A DNA stretch of 64,000 nucleotides, taken from Mycteria americana (taxonomy: Eukaryota; Chordata; Aves; Ciconiiformes; Ciconiidae). Below the pieces are notes generated by a model. That model was not told the origin of the DNA and did no database searches. It saw only the letters and a list, made by a program, of their open reading frames with translations. Position 1 is the first letter of the stretch, and each line of letters opens with the position of its first letter. Position numbers and translations under genes: made by a program. The stretch spans positions 120,676,062 to 120,740,061 of the forward strand of contig NC_134367.1 of NCBI RefSeq assembly GCF_035582795.1. The letters are read 5' to 3'. Below are positions 13,201 through 23,998 of the stretch, one piece after another.

Positions 13201-16200
13201 TTCTCCTTCCCCAGGCAGAGACCCAGCCTTGCTCCTCTCCTGTGATCTGTAACCTGTCCTGAAAGTAGGAAAAAAAAAAATAATCTGTTTTTTAGAGGAA
13301 AAAAGGTGAAAATGAATGCTTAGTGCTGGCTGGGGCCTTTATAGGTTTAAGATGGATTTAAACTCTGGAGAAAACAGAGATCCTCACACCTGCCATGATG
13401 TCTGCTGGAGAAAGCTGTGAGCTGTCAGCAAGGTCCCTGCCACACTTGGTCAAGGCTGACCTGGGGCTGTGAATTGCCACTACAATTTGCTTTATGTGAA
13501 TATCTAGTCACACTTCAGCCTAGCTCCAAGTGAGGAGCCATTACTGGGCTTTCCTTTTTCCCTTGGTCCAAGTGCAAAGCTGCCTCTTGTCACAAATAAT
13601 CTTTGCAAGAGCCTGCAGCACCATGATCTAATATGAGTGGGTGGGAGGTCTAAATGGGCTTTCAGAGTTGGGCCTTGTGGTAATGCTTTCCTCCTGCCTC
13701 ACCCTGGACTCTCCCCTGCCTGCAGAACGAGCAATGCCAACCTGCTGTTCACCTTCTGGCTGCACCTGAAGCCGGAGGAGAGAAATGTGTCTCTGCTCCT
13801 GCACTCCCAGCTGGAGGAGCTGCTTGGCACCTCGGTAGGAGCGGAGAAGCTGCAGCTTGTTTCGCTGTTTGTTGAAGGTGGGTGTTTCACTTTTCTCTGG
13901 GATAAACCCTTTTATGCCAAGCCTGACTCAATTTACAGCATCTCTTCCCCCATTAGATGTGAATGAGTGCAGCACTGGGGTCGGCCTCTGTGGGGAGGAG
14001 GCAGAGTGCTTCAACGGTGTGGGCACGTACCTCTGCCGCTGCAAAAAGGACTATGAAGATCATTCTCCCACCAAGTCCGGCACCCTCTGCATCCATGCTC
14101 CCCGATCAGGTAGAGGACAAAGCAGCAGCTCTGCTTTCTCCTGCAGCTGGGTGTTTTTCTCATGTGCGTAAGCGAGTCATTTGTGCAGCAGCACTCTCGC
14201 TAGTGTAACCTAGCGTGAGCATGTTGGGGCAAGGGGCTCTCTCCTTGACTGGGGTCCTACCAGCTGTGCCTCTGCTAATGTGTGTTGCATGTGATGCTTA
14301 ACAATGGCACTGTTACTGGTGCAGTGGCTTTGGATGTCTGGGCCTGGTGTGGGAAGGATATATAATATCTTTGCAAGGCAATTCCCAGCTGGTTGTCCCC
14401 TTAGGCTTCCTCCTTTGGCTTTAGGAGCTCTTCTTTGGGAGTCGTAGTCAGATACGAGTAGACTGGATGTAAATGTGATCCTTTTGGAAACTGAGGGGAG
14501 GGAAGAAGAGTGAGGTTTAGGCAGCATGGGTATTTAAGTTAGGAGGGGAGTCTATACTCAAAGGAGAAATAGTCTTTCCTGGATGGCAAAGGCATTGGCT
14601 TTCAGAGGTTAGCCTAGATAGGCATCCAAGGGGTGACCTGCATCAGTTAACTGTGTCAGGTTAAAGTATTGTTGCTTGTTGGGTGTAATTCAGTGTGACA
14701 TCTGTGCTCCCAAAGGCTCTCCTGAGTGGTGCATGAAAGTTTTAGGGAGTGCTGCTACTTCTGGGCTCCTCAATACAAGGGAGACATGGACATACTGGAG
14801 ACAGTCCAACAAAGGGCCACAAGGATGAGGAAGGGACTGGAGCATTCCTCCTATGAGGAAAAGCTGAGAGCGCTGGGACTGTTTAGCCTGGAGAAGAGAA
14901 GTCTTGGGGGCATCTTATCAATGTATATAAATACCTGAAGGGAGGGTGGAAAGAAGACAGAGCCAGGCTCTTCTCAGTGGTACCCTGAGGTATAGGACCT
15001 GATGCACAACCTCTGGAACCTCTGATGCACAGCCTGAGTGGTAGGGGAACAGAGGCAGTGGGCACCAAGTGAAACACAGGAGGTTCCCTCTGAACATCAG
15101 GAAACACTTCTTTTTTTTTTCCTGTGAAGGTGATGGAGCAGCAGCACAGGTTGCTCAGGGAGCTTGTGGTGTCTCCATCCTTAGAGATATTAAAAAAACT
15201 GTTTAGCTGTGGTCCTGGGCAACTGGCTCTAGGTGGCTGTGCTTGAGCAGGGGGCTGGACCAGATGACCTCCAGAGATCCCTTCCCACCTCAACCCCTCT
15301 GTGATTCCCCCTCTCTGCTCGAGGGAGGCTGTGGATAGAAACTCTTGGTAAAGCTCATGCTCCCTGGGAGCAGTGAGTTGATGCGACAGCCAGCACCTGA
15401 ACCTGGAGCTTAGCCTGGAGTATTTAACAGGTGTTTAAATATGGTAACAGCCTGTGGTGTTTGCTGCTGTGCTCTGCTCACTGGCTGCCTTGGCACTTCC
15501 AAGTATAACCTCTCCATGAGGCTTAGCCTCTCTTTCCCCATTCTGCTACTTTCTCTGCATCAGGGTTACAATTTGGCACATGCAAGCCTTTATTTCCCCA
15601 GACCTTCTGCATCTTCTGGCCTTGGCTGCTCAGAGCTTGTTGCTATAAGCAAAGCGTGGCCAAGGGTGATTTATGAGTTACTTCTGCTGTTACTGATGTG
15701 ATCAGCAAAGTTGGTCACTCCTCGGAGTGCCCAGGGGTCTCCTGTCACACTGTGTAGATCTTGGTGAGAAAGACATGGATGTTCCAGGTGTTTACCCCAG
15801 TGCTTCCCTGATGTATTTGACTCAAGGCTAAGCAGATGGCATGTGGGTGCTTGACTAAAATCAGAGCTGGCTAATCCAATCTTGCAGAGTAATGGGGCCT
15901 CCCAGCCTGAAAACCAGCAATATTCTGCAATATGTACTCAAAACATGCTGCTATTTCACCAAAACTACTTCTCATCCCTGCAGCACTGGAAATGGCTTAA
16001 ACCTGAATGTGGGCTTGCTGCCAAATTGCATTTCTCATCCATCCTCCCAGCTCCAAATTCCTTAACCAGTTATGCAGTCTAAGCCTATCCAGATCAGCTG
16101 GATATTGTTATATTCATATATACATAATTTTATAAATGCATATTATCCCTTGAGTCAAGGAGAGGGTCCCTTCAGGTCTGGATGGGAATGGTAGCAGGTC

Positions 16201-16849
16201 TGCTAGCCTCTGTGTAGCTGCACATGGGTTTGGCAATGGCTTTGCTCTATTGGGGCTCTCCTGGGGTAGCACCAGCCCTGTGCTGTTCCTGCAGGCTGGC
16301 TCTTGGTCTAAATATTTCTTTGGTATGGAGGTTTGGGAGAGATGCTCTGCCCCAGAGGCGGCTGTGAGGGTTTCTGGAGGGCAGCAGAGGAGATGCTGAC
16401 ACTCATGGAGGAGCACCCACAGCTCCAGCTCTCACCCCTGAGCACTGTGGTCATGATGTTGGGGGACTTTGTGAGCACAGTGGGGGCCACTGGGGCAAGC
16501 AGGATGAGGCCATGGTCCTTCTCTTGCAGGGATCAGCTTCTTCCTCCGCCATGCTGACATCCTGGTGGGAGCAGCCATCATGGCTGGTTTGGCAACGCTG
16601 GTGGCTGCCGGTGCCCTGTGCAGAGTGGCCAGGCGGGGATGGCACCCCAGGAGGAACCTGAGCCCTGAGGAGCCACCGGTGAGGGCTGTGGAGGAGCCAG
16701 CAATGGAGCTGCATGACCTGGGGGAGTGCCTGCGCCTTGACCCCTTCCAGCTGAAGCTGCGGGCCAGGCCCCCTGAGTGGCTGTGGGGTGCCCGGGCCCA
16801 CCCCAGCCAGGCATACCGGGTCTTCCTGGAGCAGTCCCCCCTGCTCTGA
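4300..16849 (+). CDS. two-CUB, mucin-like, SEA/EGF single-pass membrane protein (unrecognised gene)
   Basis: Ten exons can be joined: 4300-4431, 4836-4875, 6163-8619, 9067-10158, 11135-11200, 12205-12305, 13050-13114, 13726-13877, 13957-14109 and 16530-16849. All introns are GT-AG and the phases (0,1,1,1,1,0,2,1,1) agree at every junction. The sum is 4578 nt, or 1525 residues plus a TGA stop. The start is the ATG that opens a typical signal peptide (MKPLPSLMLLALLLLPGAWG). Domain order is signal peptide 1-22, CUB-like 1 about 70-185, Ser/Thr/Pro-rich stalk about 190-875, CUB-like 2 about 890-1005, second stalk to about 1262, SEA-like 1263-1369, EGF 1369-1413, transmembrane 1430-1450 and a cytoplasmic tail of 75 residues. 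The architecture suggests a cell-surface adhesion or receptor protein. That is inference, and I do not recognise the gene in any named family. It lies about 21.5 kb from the 3' end of TMEM17. Confidence 0.85.
5204..5239. repeat. perfect 16-bp inverted repeat with 4-base loop
   Basis: TTACCCTACAGGAGCA at 5204-5219 is followed by GTTG and then its exact reverse complement at 5224-5239. It lies in intron 2 of the receptor gene. No part of it is repeated elsewhere in the window as far as I can see. Confidence 0.85.
6163..8619 (+). CDS. exon 3: CUB-like domain 1 and long mucin-like stalk
   Basis: This single exon of 2457 nt encodes residues 58-877. The first part is CUB-like: four spaced cysteines (SCH at 73, WCNW at 98, GCNKN, YAC), an alternating hydrophobic strand (IIIYIQGF) and an Asp-Lys-Ile following the third cysteine, as in CUB strands. 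It closes with FKGKYYIFQD. The NWT at 99-101 is an N-glycosylation sequon. The remainder is some 690 residues rich in Ser, Thr, Pro and Gly with no clear repeat unit, so an O-glycosylated stalk is likely. The frame stays open for over 2.4 kb, which is strong evidence of selection. The acceptor is CTTCCAG and the donor GTAGGT. Confidence 0.85.
9067..10158 (+). CDS. exon 4: CUB-like domain 2 and second stalk
   Basis: This 1092-nt exon encodes residues 877-1241. Its first 130 residues repeat the CUB-like domain of exon 3. Shared features are SCH, a WCNWTI.AGS.KHI core, IYIQGF, a GC.KN.DKI segment, VVYAC, FAT, AVHV and FKG.YY.FRD. Both exons begin in phase 1 and both run on from the CUB-like domain into a Ser/Thr-rich stalk, so the unit that duplicated was probably a whole exon. 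The stalks themselves have diverged beyond easy alignment. Acceptor is TGTGTCAG and donor GTAAGG. Exon 5 (11135-11200), 66 nt and phase 1-1, follows as a short acidic linker. Confidence 0.85.
10480..10511. repeat. tandem duplication of a 16-bp unit
   Basis: TGGTGTTCAACAGCTC occurs twice in a row in intron 4 of the receptor gene. It is a small, apparently recent, local duplication. Confidence 0.8.
12205..13877 (+). CDS. exons 6-8: SEA-like module
   Basis: Exons 12205-12305, 13050-13114 and 13726-13877 encode residues 1263-1369. They read as a SEA-like fold: a hydrophobic strand (MLFEVTVEI), a helix with LKKGLLEPM, a second strand (VNEIKLKEI) and a strand-turn-helix (LLFTFWLHL, then LHSQLEELL). 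The position just outside an EGF domain and the membrane is typical of SEA modules in mucins. The usual self-cleavage motif (G-S-V-V-V or close to it) is absent. The matching position has TSNANLLF, so autoproteolysis is doubtful. The domain call rests on strand and helix pattern only and needs a profile search. Confidence 0.65.
13957..14109 (+). CDS. exon 9: calcium-binding-type EGF domain
   Basis: This phase 1-1 exon of 153 nt encodes residues 1369-1420. It begins DVNEC, the calcium-binding EGF signature, and has six cysteines at 1373, 1380, 1386, 1395, 1397 and 1413 with EGF-type spacing. An aromatic residue (Y) sits just before the C-R-C turn. One domain per phase 1-1 exon is the usual arrangement for EGF modules. 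Confidence 0.88.
14745..15307 (+). mobile_element. CR1 LINE, 3' part, in intron 9 of the receptor gene
   Basis: The sequence matches the end of CR1 ORF2 (reads with WAPQYKGDMDILETVQ and GLFSLEKR) and then the CR1 3' UTR, including GGGGCTGGACCAGATGACCT. It ends in CCCTTCCCACC..CTGTGATTC. The body has indels and stops, so it is a dead 5'-truncated copy. It is in the same orientation as the host gene. The tail differs from the other copies here (TGTGATTC rather than ATTCTATG), which points to a different CR1 subfamily. Confidence 0.85.
16530..16849 (+). CDS. exon 10: transmembrane helix and cytoplasmic tail
   Basis: The last coding exon encodes residues 1420-1525. A 21-residue hydrophobic helix (about 1430-1450) is followed at once by Arg-rich sequence (RVARR), which fits the stop-transfer side facing the cytoplasm. 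The 75-residue tail ends in AYRVFLEQSPLL. It contains a YxxPhi-type word (Y1515-F1518) and an E-x-x-x-L-L acidic dileucine word that finishes at the last residue. Both are known AP-2/AP-1 endocytic sorting motifs. The acceptor is TTCTCTTGCAG. A 164-residue antisense frame here is a shadow of this exon. Confidence 0.85.
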
Positions 16850-17132
16850 AGGGGGTCCCAGGGCTCCCCCAAACCCCCTGTGGCCCTGGTGACCTATGCA
16901 GTCACTCCTGCCTTCCCTGGCCAACACAAGCTGCTGGCTGTGCAAACCCTTCTGGTGTGTTTTATGGACTGCAAATGTCCCACCATAGTCTTTGCAGTCT
17001 TCCTTGTCTTGTCATTTAATTTTTTTTTAATACTCTCTCACCTTGGGAAGCAAAGCACTTGCTCCACACTGCTGTACATCTTCTCCTGACTTGCTCTGCT
17101 TGAGAGCTGTGCAGAACTGTCAACACGTGGAA

Positions 17133-17138
17133 ATTAAA
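17133..17138 (+). terminator. polyadenylation signal ATTAAA of the receptor gene
   Basis: ATTAAA is found about 285 bases after the stop codon and is followed by a T-rich stretch and TGTTTTGGTG, suitable as a downstream GU-rich element. It would give a 3' UTR of roughly 300 bases. Other A/T-rich words just downstream could also serve. Confidence 0.5.
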
Positions 17139-17508
17139 TACTTTTTTTAAGGAAAAAATGTTTTGGTGCTTAATTTAAGAAATTAAAAATTATTCTCTAT
17201 CTGTGTTCAGTGCTGCCCGCTTTCTCCCATAGGCAGAGCTCTATGGGAAGCCCTGGCATGACCTGAGGATCTGGGGTGAGGGGCTTCTTCCAGCCTGGCT
17301 GAGAAACACCCCCAGAGCTTGATTTAAAGTTTTGGGGAGACTTCTGGCCAGGTTATGGCACATGGATCCCCCTGTCACTGAATGATGGGGACAGCATTTT
17401 TGGTGCTTGCATGAATGCTGGTTGCTGAGATGCTGGCTGTAAAAAGCACCACCACCACATCAGTCTTCCTTGCTGGCAGTAAAGAGTAAAGCACAGTTGT
17501 CTCCCCGG

Positions 17509-17529
17509 CCCCCCCCCCCCCCCCCCCCC
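17509..17529. repeat. poly-C run, 21 bases
   Basis: An uninterrupted run of 21 C downstream of the receptor gene. Length is likely to vary between reads or individuals. Confidence 0.8.
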
Positions 17530-18439
17530 GTTGCAGGCTTGTAACTTCTCTATCTGTCTAGTTTAGGGGTTTCAAAATTTGAATTACCTTCCCCCCCGGG
17601 AAGAAATATGAATGGTGTGGTGGCAAATGTCCCACTGGAGGGCACTGTCTGCCACCAAAAACCCAGCAAGGGCTGCTGCTGCGGAGCTGTGACCCTGTGC
17701 TGGCCTGGGCAGGGGCTGCCAGATGTGGGGCACAGCTGGAGCTGGGGGTCCCTGGCTGGACTAGGACCAGTTAGTAGAGCTCATGGATAGTCTCTTTGCA
17801 ATTATTGACCAGCTGTGGCCAAGATGTGCTGTGGGGGTATGGGTTGAATGAAGCAGCTTGCACATATGTGTTCCCAGCTCAGTGTTTGCTCTTCAGGGTG
17901 AGCTTAAAAGGGGCTGGAAAAGGCCCTGCTGCATTTCTCTGCAGGGACTGGGCAAGAATGCTGGGGAAGGAGGAAAAAGGGACCTCGGAGGTTTCCCTAG
18001 AGTAACTCTTTTCCATCCTTCCCCCAAAAAGCAATTCCTGTATCTCGGCTGTTGCATCATGGGAGAAGTAACATTTGCAGCATGGAGGGGAATATGCCAA
18101 GGGAGGGGGCTGCAGTACAAATCGGGGCATTATAAATGCCAATGTTGTGCAAAACCAGGCAAGAGCACATTACTTGCACTGAGATAATGATGCTGATAAA
18201 GAAACTAGCATCCCCAGTGCTTGGCCGGCAGCTGCGGTGCCCCTCTAGCGAGGGGTGACTGTGTTGCTCTCCAATAATAGGCTCATCCAAATTTGTTGGT
18301 GCTGATGGGGCCCTCCTGCCTGCAGACATATGCAAAGCAGAATGAACACCTCCCCACACACGTTCCTCCAACAGCAACTCACTTCAGTGCTGTTTAGTGC
18401 CATCCAGGTTTGGGTACTGATAAGGTTAGACAAAAATAG

Positions 18440-18620
18440 GTCTCTCAAAGACATCCTGATTGTTGCTTCCTTTGACATATGTGGAGCAATCAGCTCTTAC
18501 CGACCATATTCTATGCATGGTTTTCAAAGTATTTTGCCAATAGCAAAGAATTAAATGCAAATGTCTCCCTAGGAGGCAGATAAGCATGTGCAATTTTCTG
18601 TCGTAAGAGAAGGAAACAAT
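18440..18620. promoter_or_regulatory. possible conserved non-coding element
   Basis: This non-repetitive AT-rich stretch contains ATGCAAAT (octamer-type), AATTAAA, CAATTAATGG and TTTGCATG-like words close together and has no open frame. Composition suggests an enhancer-like element. There is no other support. Confidence 0.2.
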
Positions 18621-20299
18621 TAATGGGTTTGTGCAGAGTGTGCTTGTTTCCCTGCCGAGGTCAAAGAAAACCAGCAGGGGCTAAAATAATACTGTCCTTG
18701 TCTTGGCCTTGGATTTGGCCGGCCACCTTCTCCCCTTTTCCCTCCTGGCTCCATGAAGGGGTCTTGGGGGCTCTTCAGGTTGCAAACGCATCTCTCTCCC
18801 AGTAAGGTAAGGTTTGGATCCCAAAGCCAAGAAACTTATGAGCAGATCGATGCTTCTGCTGACTTCCCAGCTTTTCCAGGAGCAAGGTGAGCCCCAGACT
18901 GTGCTCCTGTGTGGGAAGCTAGCTCCCATAATACTCAGCAGGTTAGTGAAAGCTGTTGTATCTCCCTAAGCCTATGGTGCCATCCAGGAGCGAGTCAAAG
19001 GTACCAACTTACCTTCCACAAGCCTTTTGAGCCACCATCCCCTGGCCAGTTACAAAACCAGTGCATCCCACTCCTTCCCGTAGTCACAGTGTTTTGTCCC
19101 ATTTTAAGAGGTTTCCTCCAGTTTGATTATCACCACTGTGTAGCTGCTGGAAAGCGTAAGAAGCTGGATGTTTAGTTATTCTCCTTCACAATGTACTGAA
19201 GAAAGGGGTGACGCACATTGGGAATGAGCCGGTGCTTTCAAGAGCTCATGGCAGTTCCACTGCATTGCTGCTTCTGTAAGTCACAGTGCTTCAAACTCAA
19301 AGGACTACTTACATATTAAAAAAAAAAAAAAATTATCCATCTGTGCCACAAGCACATGCTATGAATGCTACCCACATAGCAAGTGAAATAATTCCTCTCC
19401 AGGTAATTCGGAGCAGCTTGATCTGAAAATTGCTCTCAGGCTGACCCAGAGCTACCGTGGCACAAGGGGTCTTGCAGGTGATCCCTGCTGTTTTGACACA
19501 CTGGCAATGATGTGCCATTTCCCTGCTCAGCTTGTTTCAATACAGAGATGATTTAGGGTCCAGCCAGGTCAGGCAGCTCCTGTGCCCGGTTACCTACTGA
19601 GGAGCTACATCAGTGCTTGCAGCTGGTCTTCAAGCCTGCTAAAGGTGATGTTTTGCTGTCTTTAGGGTTTTTCCTTTCTCTTTTTGAGTGTGCAGCTCTG
19701 GAAGGAGGCAGCAAGGTGACCTGAGGTGGAGAGGGGCTGCTGCAAGCCCGAGGCCTTCAGGGTTTCCAGTTCTAGTTCACACCGTGGTTTCCTCTGGGAT
19801 TTTGGAGAAAAAAATTTGGAGGTCAGGGACAGGCGTTGGGAGAAAATGCAGACTTAGAGATGAGCTTTGTGCTTGGCATCAAGGGAGCAAGGTTTGTCCT
19901 CCTGCCCTATGGGCCTGGCCAAGGCAAGGGGTCTTCTCCCCAGCACTGTGACTGCTCCGGGATGAGCAATCCCTGTGATCCCCAAAGCAGAAGTGCTTTA
20001 TGGGGGTGGATGGAGACCCACGTTTTGAGGGTGTGCTACAGCCGCAAAGCAGGGAGACATCCCACAGCATCCCCTGCTGTGCAAGGGAGGGTGGGATGAT
20101 TGCTTGGCAGCTTTTGGTCAAGGCCTCAAAACTTTGAGATATAGATACATACTGTTTTGTATATGCATGAGCACATACACAAGAAGGTGGTGGGCTGGAG
20201 GCCTCCTGCTCTTCATGGACTGATTTTCTTAATTTTCTTTAACTGATGCCTCAGAGAAGAGATTAAGTGAAAGATCCCCCCCTCATTTGGGTTTTTTTT

Positions 20300-20590
20300 T
20301 TTGGTTACAAGACATCTATGATATAGTGGATACGAAGTGTTTTAAGCGCTTAAAAAATCTGATCTGTGCTGTGCTGATTCCCAGCCCTGTCTGTTGTAGC
20401 TGCATCGTTAATAAGCAGATTATCTTCCACACATGGCGTTACGCTACTGCAGGGTACAGCTGGGACTTCTGGCAGCGCCATGGAATTATCTCCCCCTTAA
20501 TGGCTCATCCCCGCTCCAGTGTTATGGCTGGGAGGTATATCCTCAGCGATATTACGGCGTACCACAGAGATAATAAACCTGAGGCCAGAG
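20300..20590. promoter_or_regulatory. possible conserved non-coding element
   Basis: The stretch keeps several CpG dinucleotides (GCGTTACGC, GGCGTACC, AGCGATATTACG) in otherwise CpG-poor surroundings, together with GATAATAA and AGCGCTTAAA words. It is not part of a repeat. Retained CpGs outside an island sometimes mark constrained regulatory DNA. A 159-residue open frame crosses it but shows no domain or splice signals that I would trust. Confidence 0.2.
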
Positions 20591-21429
20591 CTGGTGCTTC
20601 CCCCCGGAGCCCACACTGCCTGCACCTGGATCAGTGCATGGTTAGCACAACTCCATCAGCACTTGGCAAGAAAAGGATGAGATGCAAGGATGGAAATGGC
20701 TTGCTTGGTCTGGATGCTACGAGAGGGAAAGAGATTATGTCATTCCTGAAAAAGACCATCAGCTGAGCTGTCACTTCTTGAGGACGGGTTTCAGGCTGGA
20801 TATGTGCGGCATAGACGGCAGCAGAGGGAGCAGACTGGAAGGGTTTCTGTTCCTGGGTAGGATGCCAGCCAGCTGGCTTTCCCCCATTTGTAAAAATGTG
20901 ATGTAAAAAAATCCTTGCCTAATGCAAAGGGATGCCCTGCCCGTAAGTGCATTCCCATGCTTATGTGCAAGGGGCTACAGAACTGCAAACTGTTTATCCC
21001 CTCCCGCATGAGAAATAAAGTCAGACAACACCTTTCCTGATGTAAAACAAGTGGTCCCTTTTCCAGCTCGCTCTTTGAGAGAGGCCAGTGGGTTCCTCTG
21101 AGATTTCAGGTGCTTGGAGTTGTTTCTGGGGCTGGCAGAGCCAGAAGAGGATGGCTGGGCGATCTTATGACTGGCTCCTGAAGCAGGTGTCTCAGAAATG
21201 CTCATTCAGCCAGGCTTGGGCTGGATCCCTGGCAGGAGATTGCCCTGAGCAAGCAGCCTCCAAACCCAGGTTTCTCGGGCAATAAGGACAATGGGCAAAA
21301 CTCTGCCTGCCTCTGCTTTGCCCAGCATGCAGCTTGCTCTTAAACCTGGGAGGGGGGAATAACTAATGCTGTGGGGAAAGTCCCTAGCATTTCATTTACC
21401 TAGTCCAGCCTACTTCCCATGCACTAATG

Positions 21430-21599
21430 TTGCCCAGAGAAGTTGTGGGTGCCCCCTCCCTGGAAGTGTTCAAGGCCAGGTTGGATGGGGCTTTGAGCAA
21501 CCTGATGTAGTGGAAAGTGTCCCTGCCCATGGCAGGGGGGGTTGGAACTGGATGATCTTTAAGGTCCCTTCCAATCCAAACCATTCTATGATTCTATGA
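21430..21599 (+). mobile_element. CR1 LINE 3' end fragment
   Basis: The fragment starts in TTGCCCAGAGAAGTTGTGG, runs through GGCTTTGAGCAACCTGATG and ends in TCCATTCCAAACCATTCTATGATTCTATGA-type tail sequence. This is the last 170 bp or so of a CR1 element. It is non-coding. Confidence 0.9.
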
Positions 21600-23976
21600 C
21601 TTCTTAAATTCACACTGTAAACCACTGAGGGAAATCCTGTGATTTCCACTGCAGCACAGCCAACTGCTGGGGGAAGACCCGGCTGCTTGGACCTCTTGGT
21701 CCAAGGCAAGGATGGGAGCTGGCTTCAGCTTGTGATTTTTTTGATTTCTATCACTTGCAGTCTGCACTGTATCACAGGCACGAGGCTATCACTGGGCCAT
21801 CTTTCCCTGCCGTCCTTCATCCAGACAAACTGTCCCGCTGGTGCTCATGTGCTGGCCTGGGGGGAGGGAGGAAAGCCCAGCGCAGCGATGTGCCCAGGCA
21901 GGGCTTGCTGCAGGCAAACCTGCTACAGCAGCGGGTCCATCCGTGCTCGGTGTGAAAGCAGGAGGTGGAGCTGGCACGCTGCTTCTCTCCTTATCGGGTA
22001 TGAAGTGACAGCAGCTGCCCCTCATGGCTGCGCTTTGGAGAAATATCAGGATTTTATTGGAAGCATCTAAGGTGCACGTGTGATCTGTGTGCAAAACACA
22101 GCAGGACTTCGATCCGGACATCAAGCCCATCATAAGCAATAGGTGTTATGGTTTCCATATTACAAATATCTGCCATTTCAGTCCTGAATAATGTTGCTTT
22201 TTATTTTCCACTGAGGCCGAAGGAGCTGCACGCAGTCCTGCTTTGCCTCATGAATGCCAGGCTGGCTTTCGGAACAGCCCACCCCTCCTTTCCTGCTCTC
22301 CTGAGTCTAATAGAGAGGGGCTGAATTTCTTCCCTCTGCTGCAGGTCAGGGTATTGGCATCTGGTCTTCTCTCTCATCTGTGGTGGAGTGAATTTACAGA
22401 CAATAAAACGAGACAAATCTGCTGGATCTGTAAATCTGAACTCGGGCACTGCAGTCCGAGATTGACTGGGAGTTCTGCTGCTTCTGACATCCAAAATGAA
22501 TTTGTCACCTCGCTGTGCAGTGCTCTGCTTGCTCACAGCTCTTGGCCATACAAAATGACACACTTTGTTGATTTATGGGCCACCAGGTACGATTTTCTTT
22601 GCAGAAGGAATCATTCTCTCATGTATTATTGCTGAGTGACTGTGGTGTGTGCAGAGGTTTCAGAGAGTCCATGATTAACTTGGAGACTGGGAGATGTCCT
22701 AGGAGCTGCGGGGGAGGAACAGTATTTGAATGTCAGCAGGTTTTAATTTTTTTTTAAAGACATTTACTGAGCCCTGGTTGAACTCATTCTTCCAAAATGC
22801 TTCAAGTTCATCTGATTGTTTTTTCCCTGCGTTTTGAAGCAGGCAGGACAAGCCTCATGTAGCCACAGAGCACTGTCCTTGGACATGAATCATCAAGCTA
22901 GGGGAGAAGATGTGGAGGCAATTCCTTGTGGGAGACCCCCTCACCCTATGCATTTGCACCTGCCTCATCAGGTGCCATGAAGAATGGGAGACACCTTATT
23001 CAGCACGCGGTGGCCATGGCTGGTGCCTCAGCTTGGGTAGTGAAAGCAAAAAATAACGTGTGAGGAGAATCGCTGTGAAGGCAGGTGCTGGAAAGGAGTT
23101 TGGCTTCCTTTCTACAACCAGGAGAGAGACGGGAAAAGGATGTGGGTGCTCGCATTCTGCTGGGACAGCACTTGTGTGTCTTCTGCTGCCTGTGAACGTC
23201 TGCCCGCTGGTAGAGGCTGGGGTATTGCTGAGGTTATTGTCATGCCAAGGGAGATCTCCAGAGACTCACTGTCCCCATGTGCCCTGGCAGGTTTAGGAGC
23301 ACACCTCCTCTTGTTCCCTGCCAAACACCTCTTCTCACCCTCCTTCTCTGTTGTGTCTGCACACTGGGGAGGAACCTCAGGCTCATCTAAGGCCTCATTG
23401 AAGGTGCTAGAAGGTAGAGCAGTAAATGGGCTGTAAGTAAGCAAAGAGGGCATTTTCATGGACAGATGATACAGAGATGTTTATAGGAGTGGGGGTGAGA
23501 TCGCAGACCAGAAGGACACTTCAGCCTTTGCTGTGATTGCTCCATGTTGCAGCGGCAGTGGAAAGGGCAGGTGGCACCCAGGCACTTGGACACCCATGGG
23601 CTCCCTCCTCCTCCAGGACAAACCCCACGCCCTGCGGGGACCTGGGCTGTGTGGCCAGGCAGCAGCAGGGCTGGGGCAGGCTCCGCTACTTCTCCTCTGC
23701 TGAAACAAGGATCCTTGCAGAGGACCGAGCAAAGAGGTAACAAACCTCAAGACAAATGTCTGTGGAAATAATCATCATCGGAGATGTTGGCTTGCTTCTC
23801 CTTGTAGTTACTGAGTAATACAGGTAGTAACTTTCCAATGGCAAGTGGATGATCACGCAGCCTGTGCTCCACAGGGAATGGGCTACCTAGGAGTCTCCAG
23901 GGAGACTTTCACCAGGGAAGAGTTTTGGAAAAATACCTGAGAGTGCAATTGTATGCAGCGCATCTGAAAAGGAGCC

Positions 23977-23998
23977 GGGGGGGGGGGGGGGGGGGGGG
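23977..23998. repeat. poly-G run, 22 bases
   Basis: An uninterrupted run of 22 G. It could form a G-quadruplex, and the exact length is prone to sequencing error. Confidence 0.8.

Noticed and set aside
12046-15018. The 18-bp word GATGCACAACCTCTGGAA found at 12046-12063 and again at 15001-15018
   Set aside because: Flanks do not match and one copy lies inside a CR1 element. Probably coincidence or a tiny filler insertion.
16432-16945. Minus-strand frames of 146 and 164 codons
   Set aside because: Antisense to the last coding exon of the receptor gene and GC-driven.
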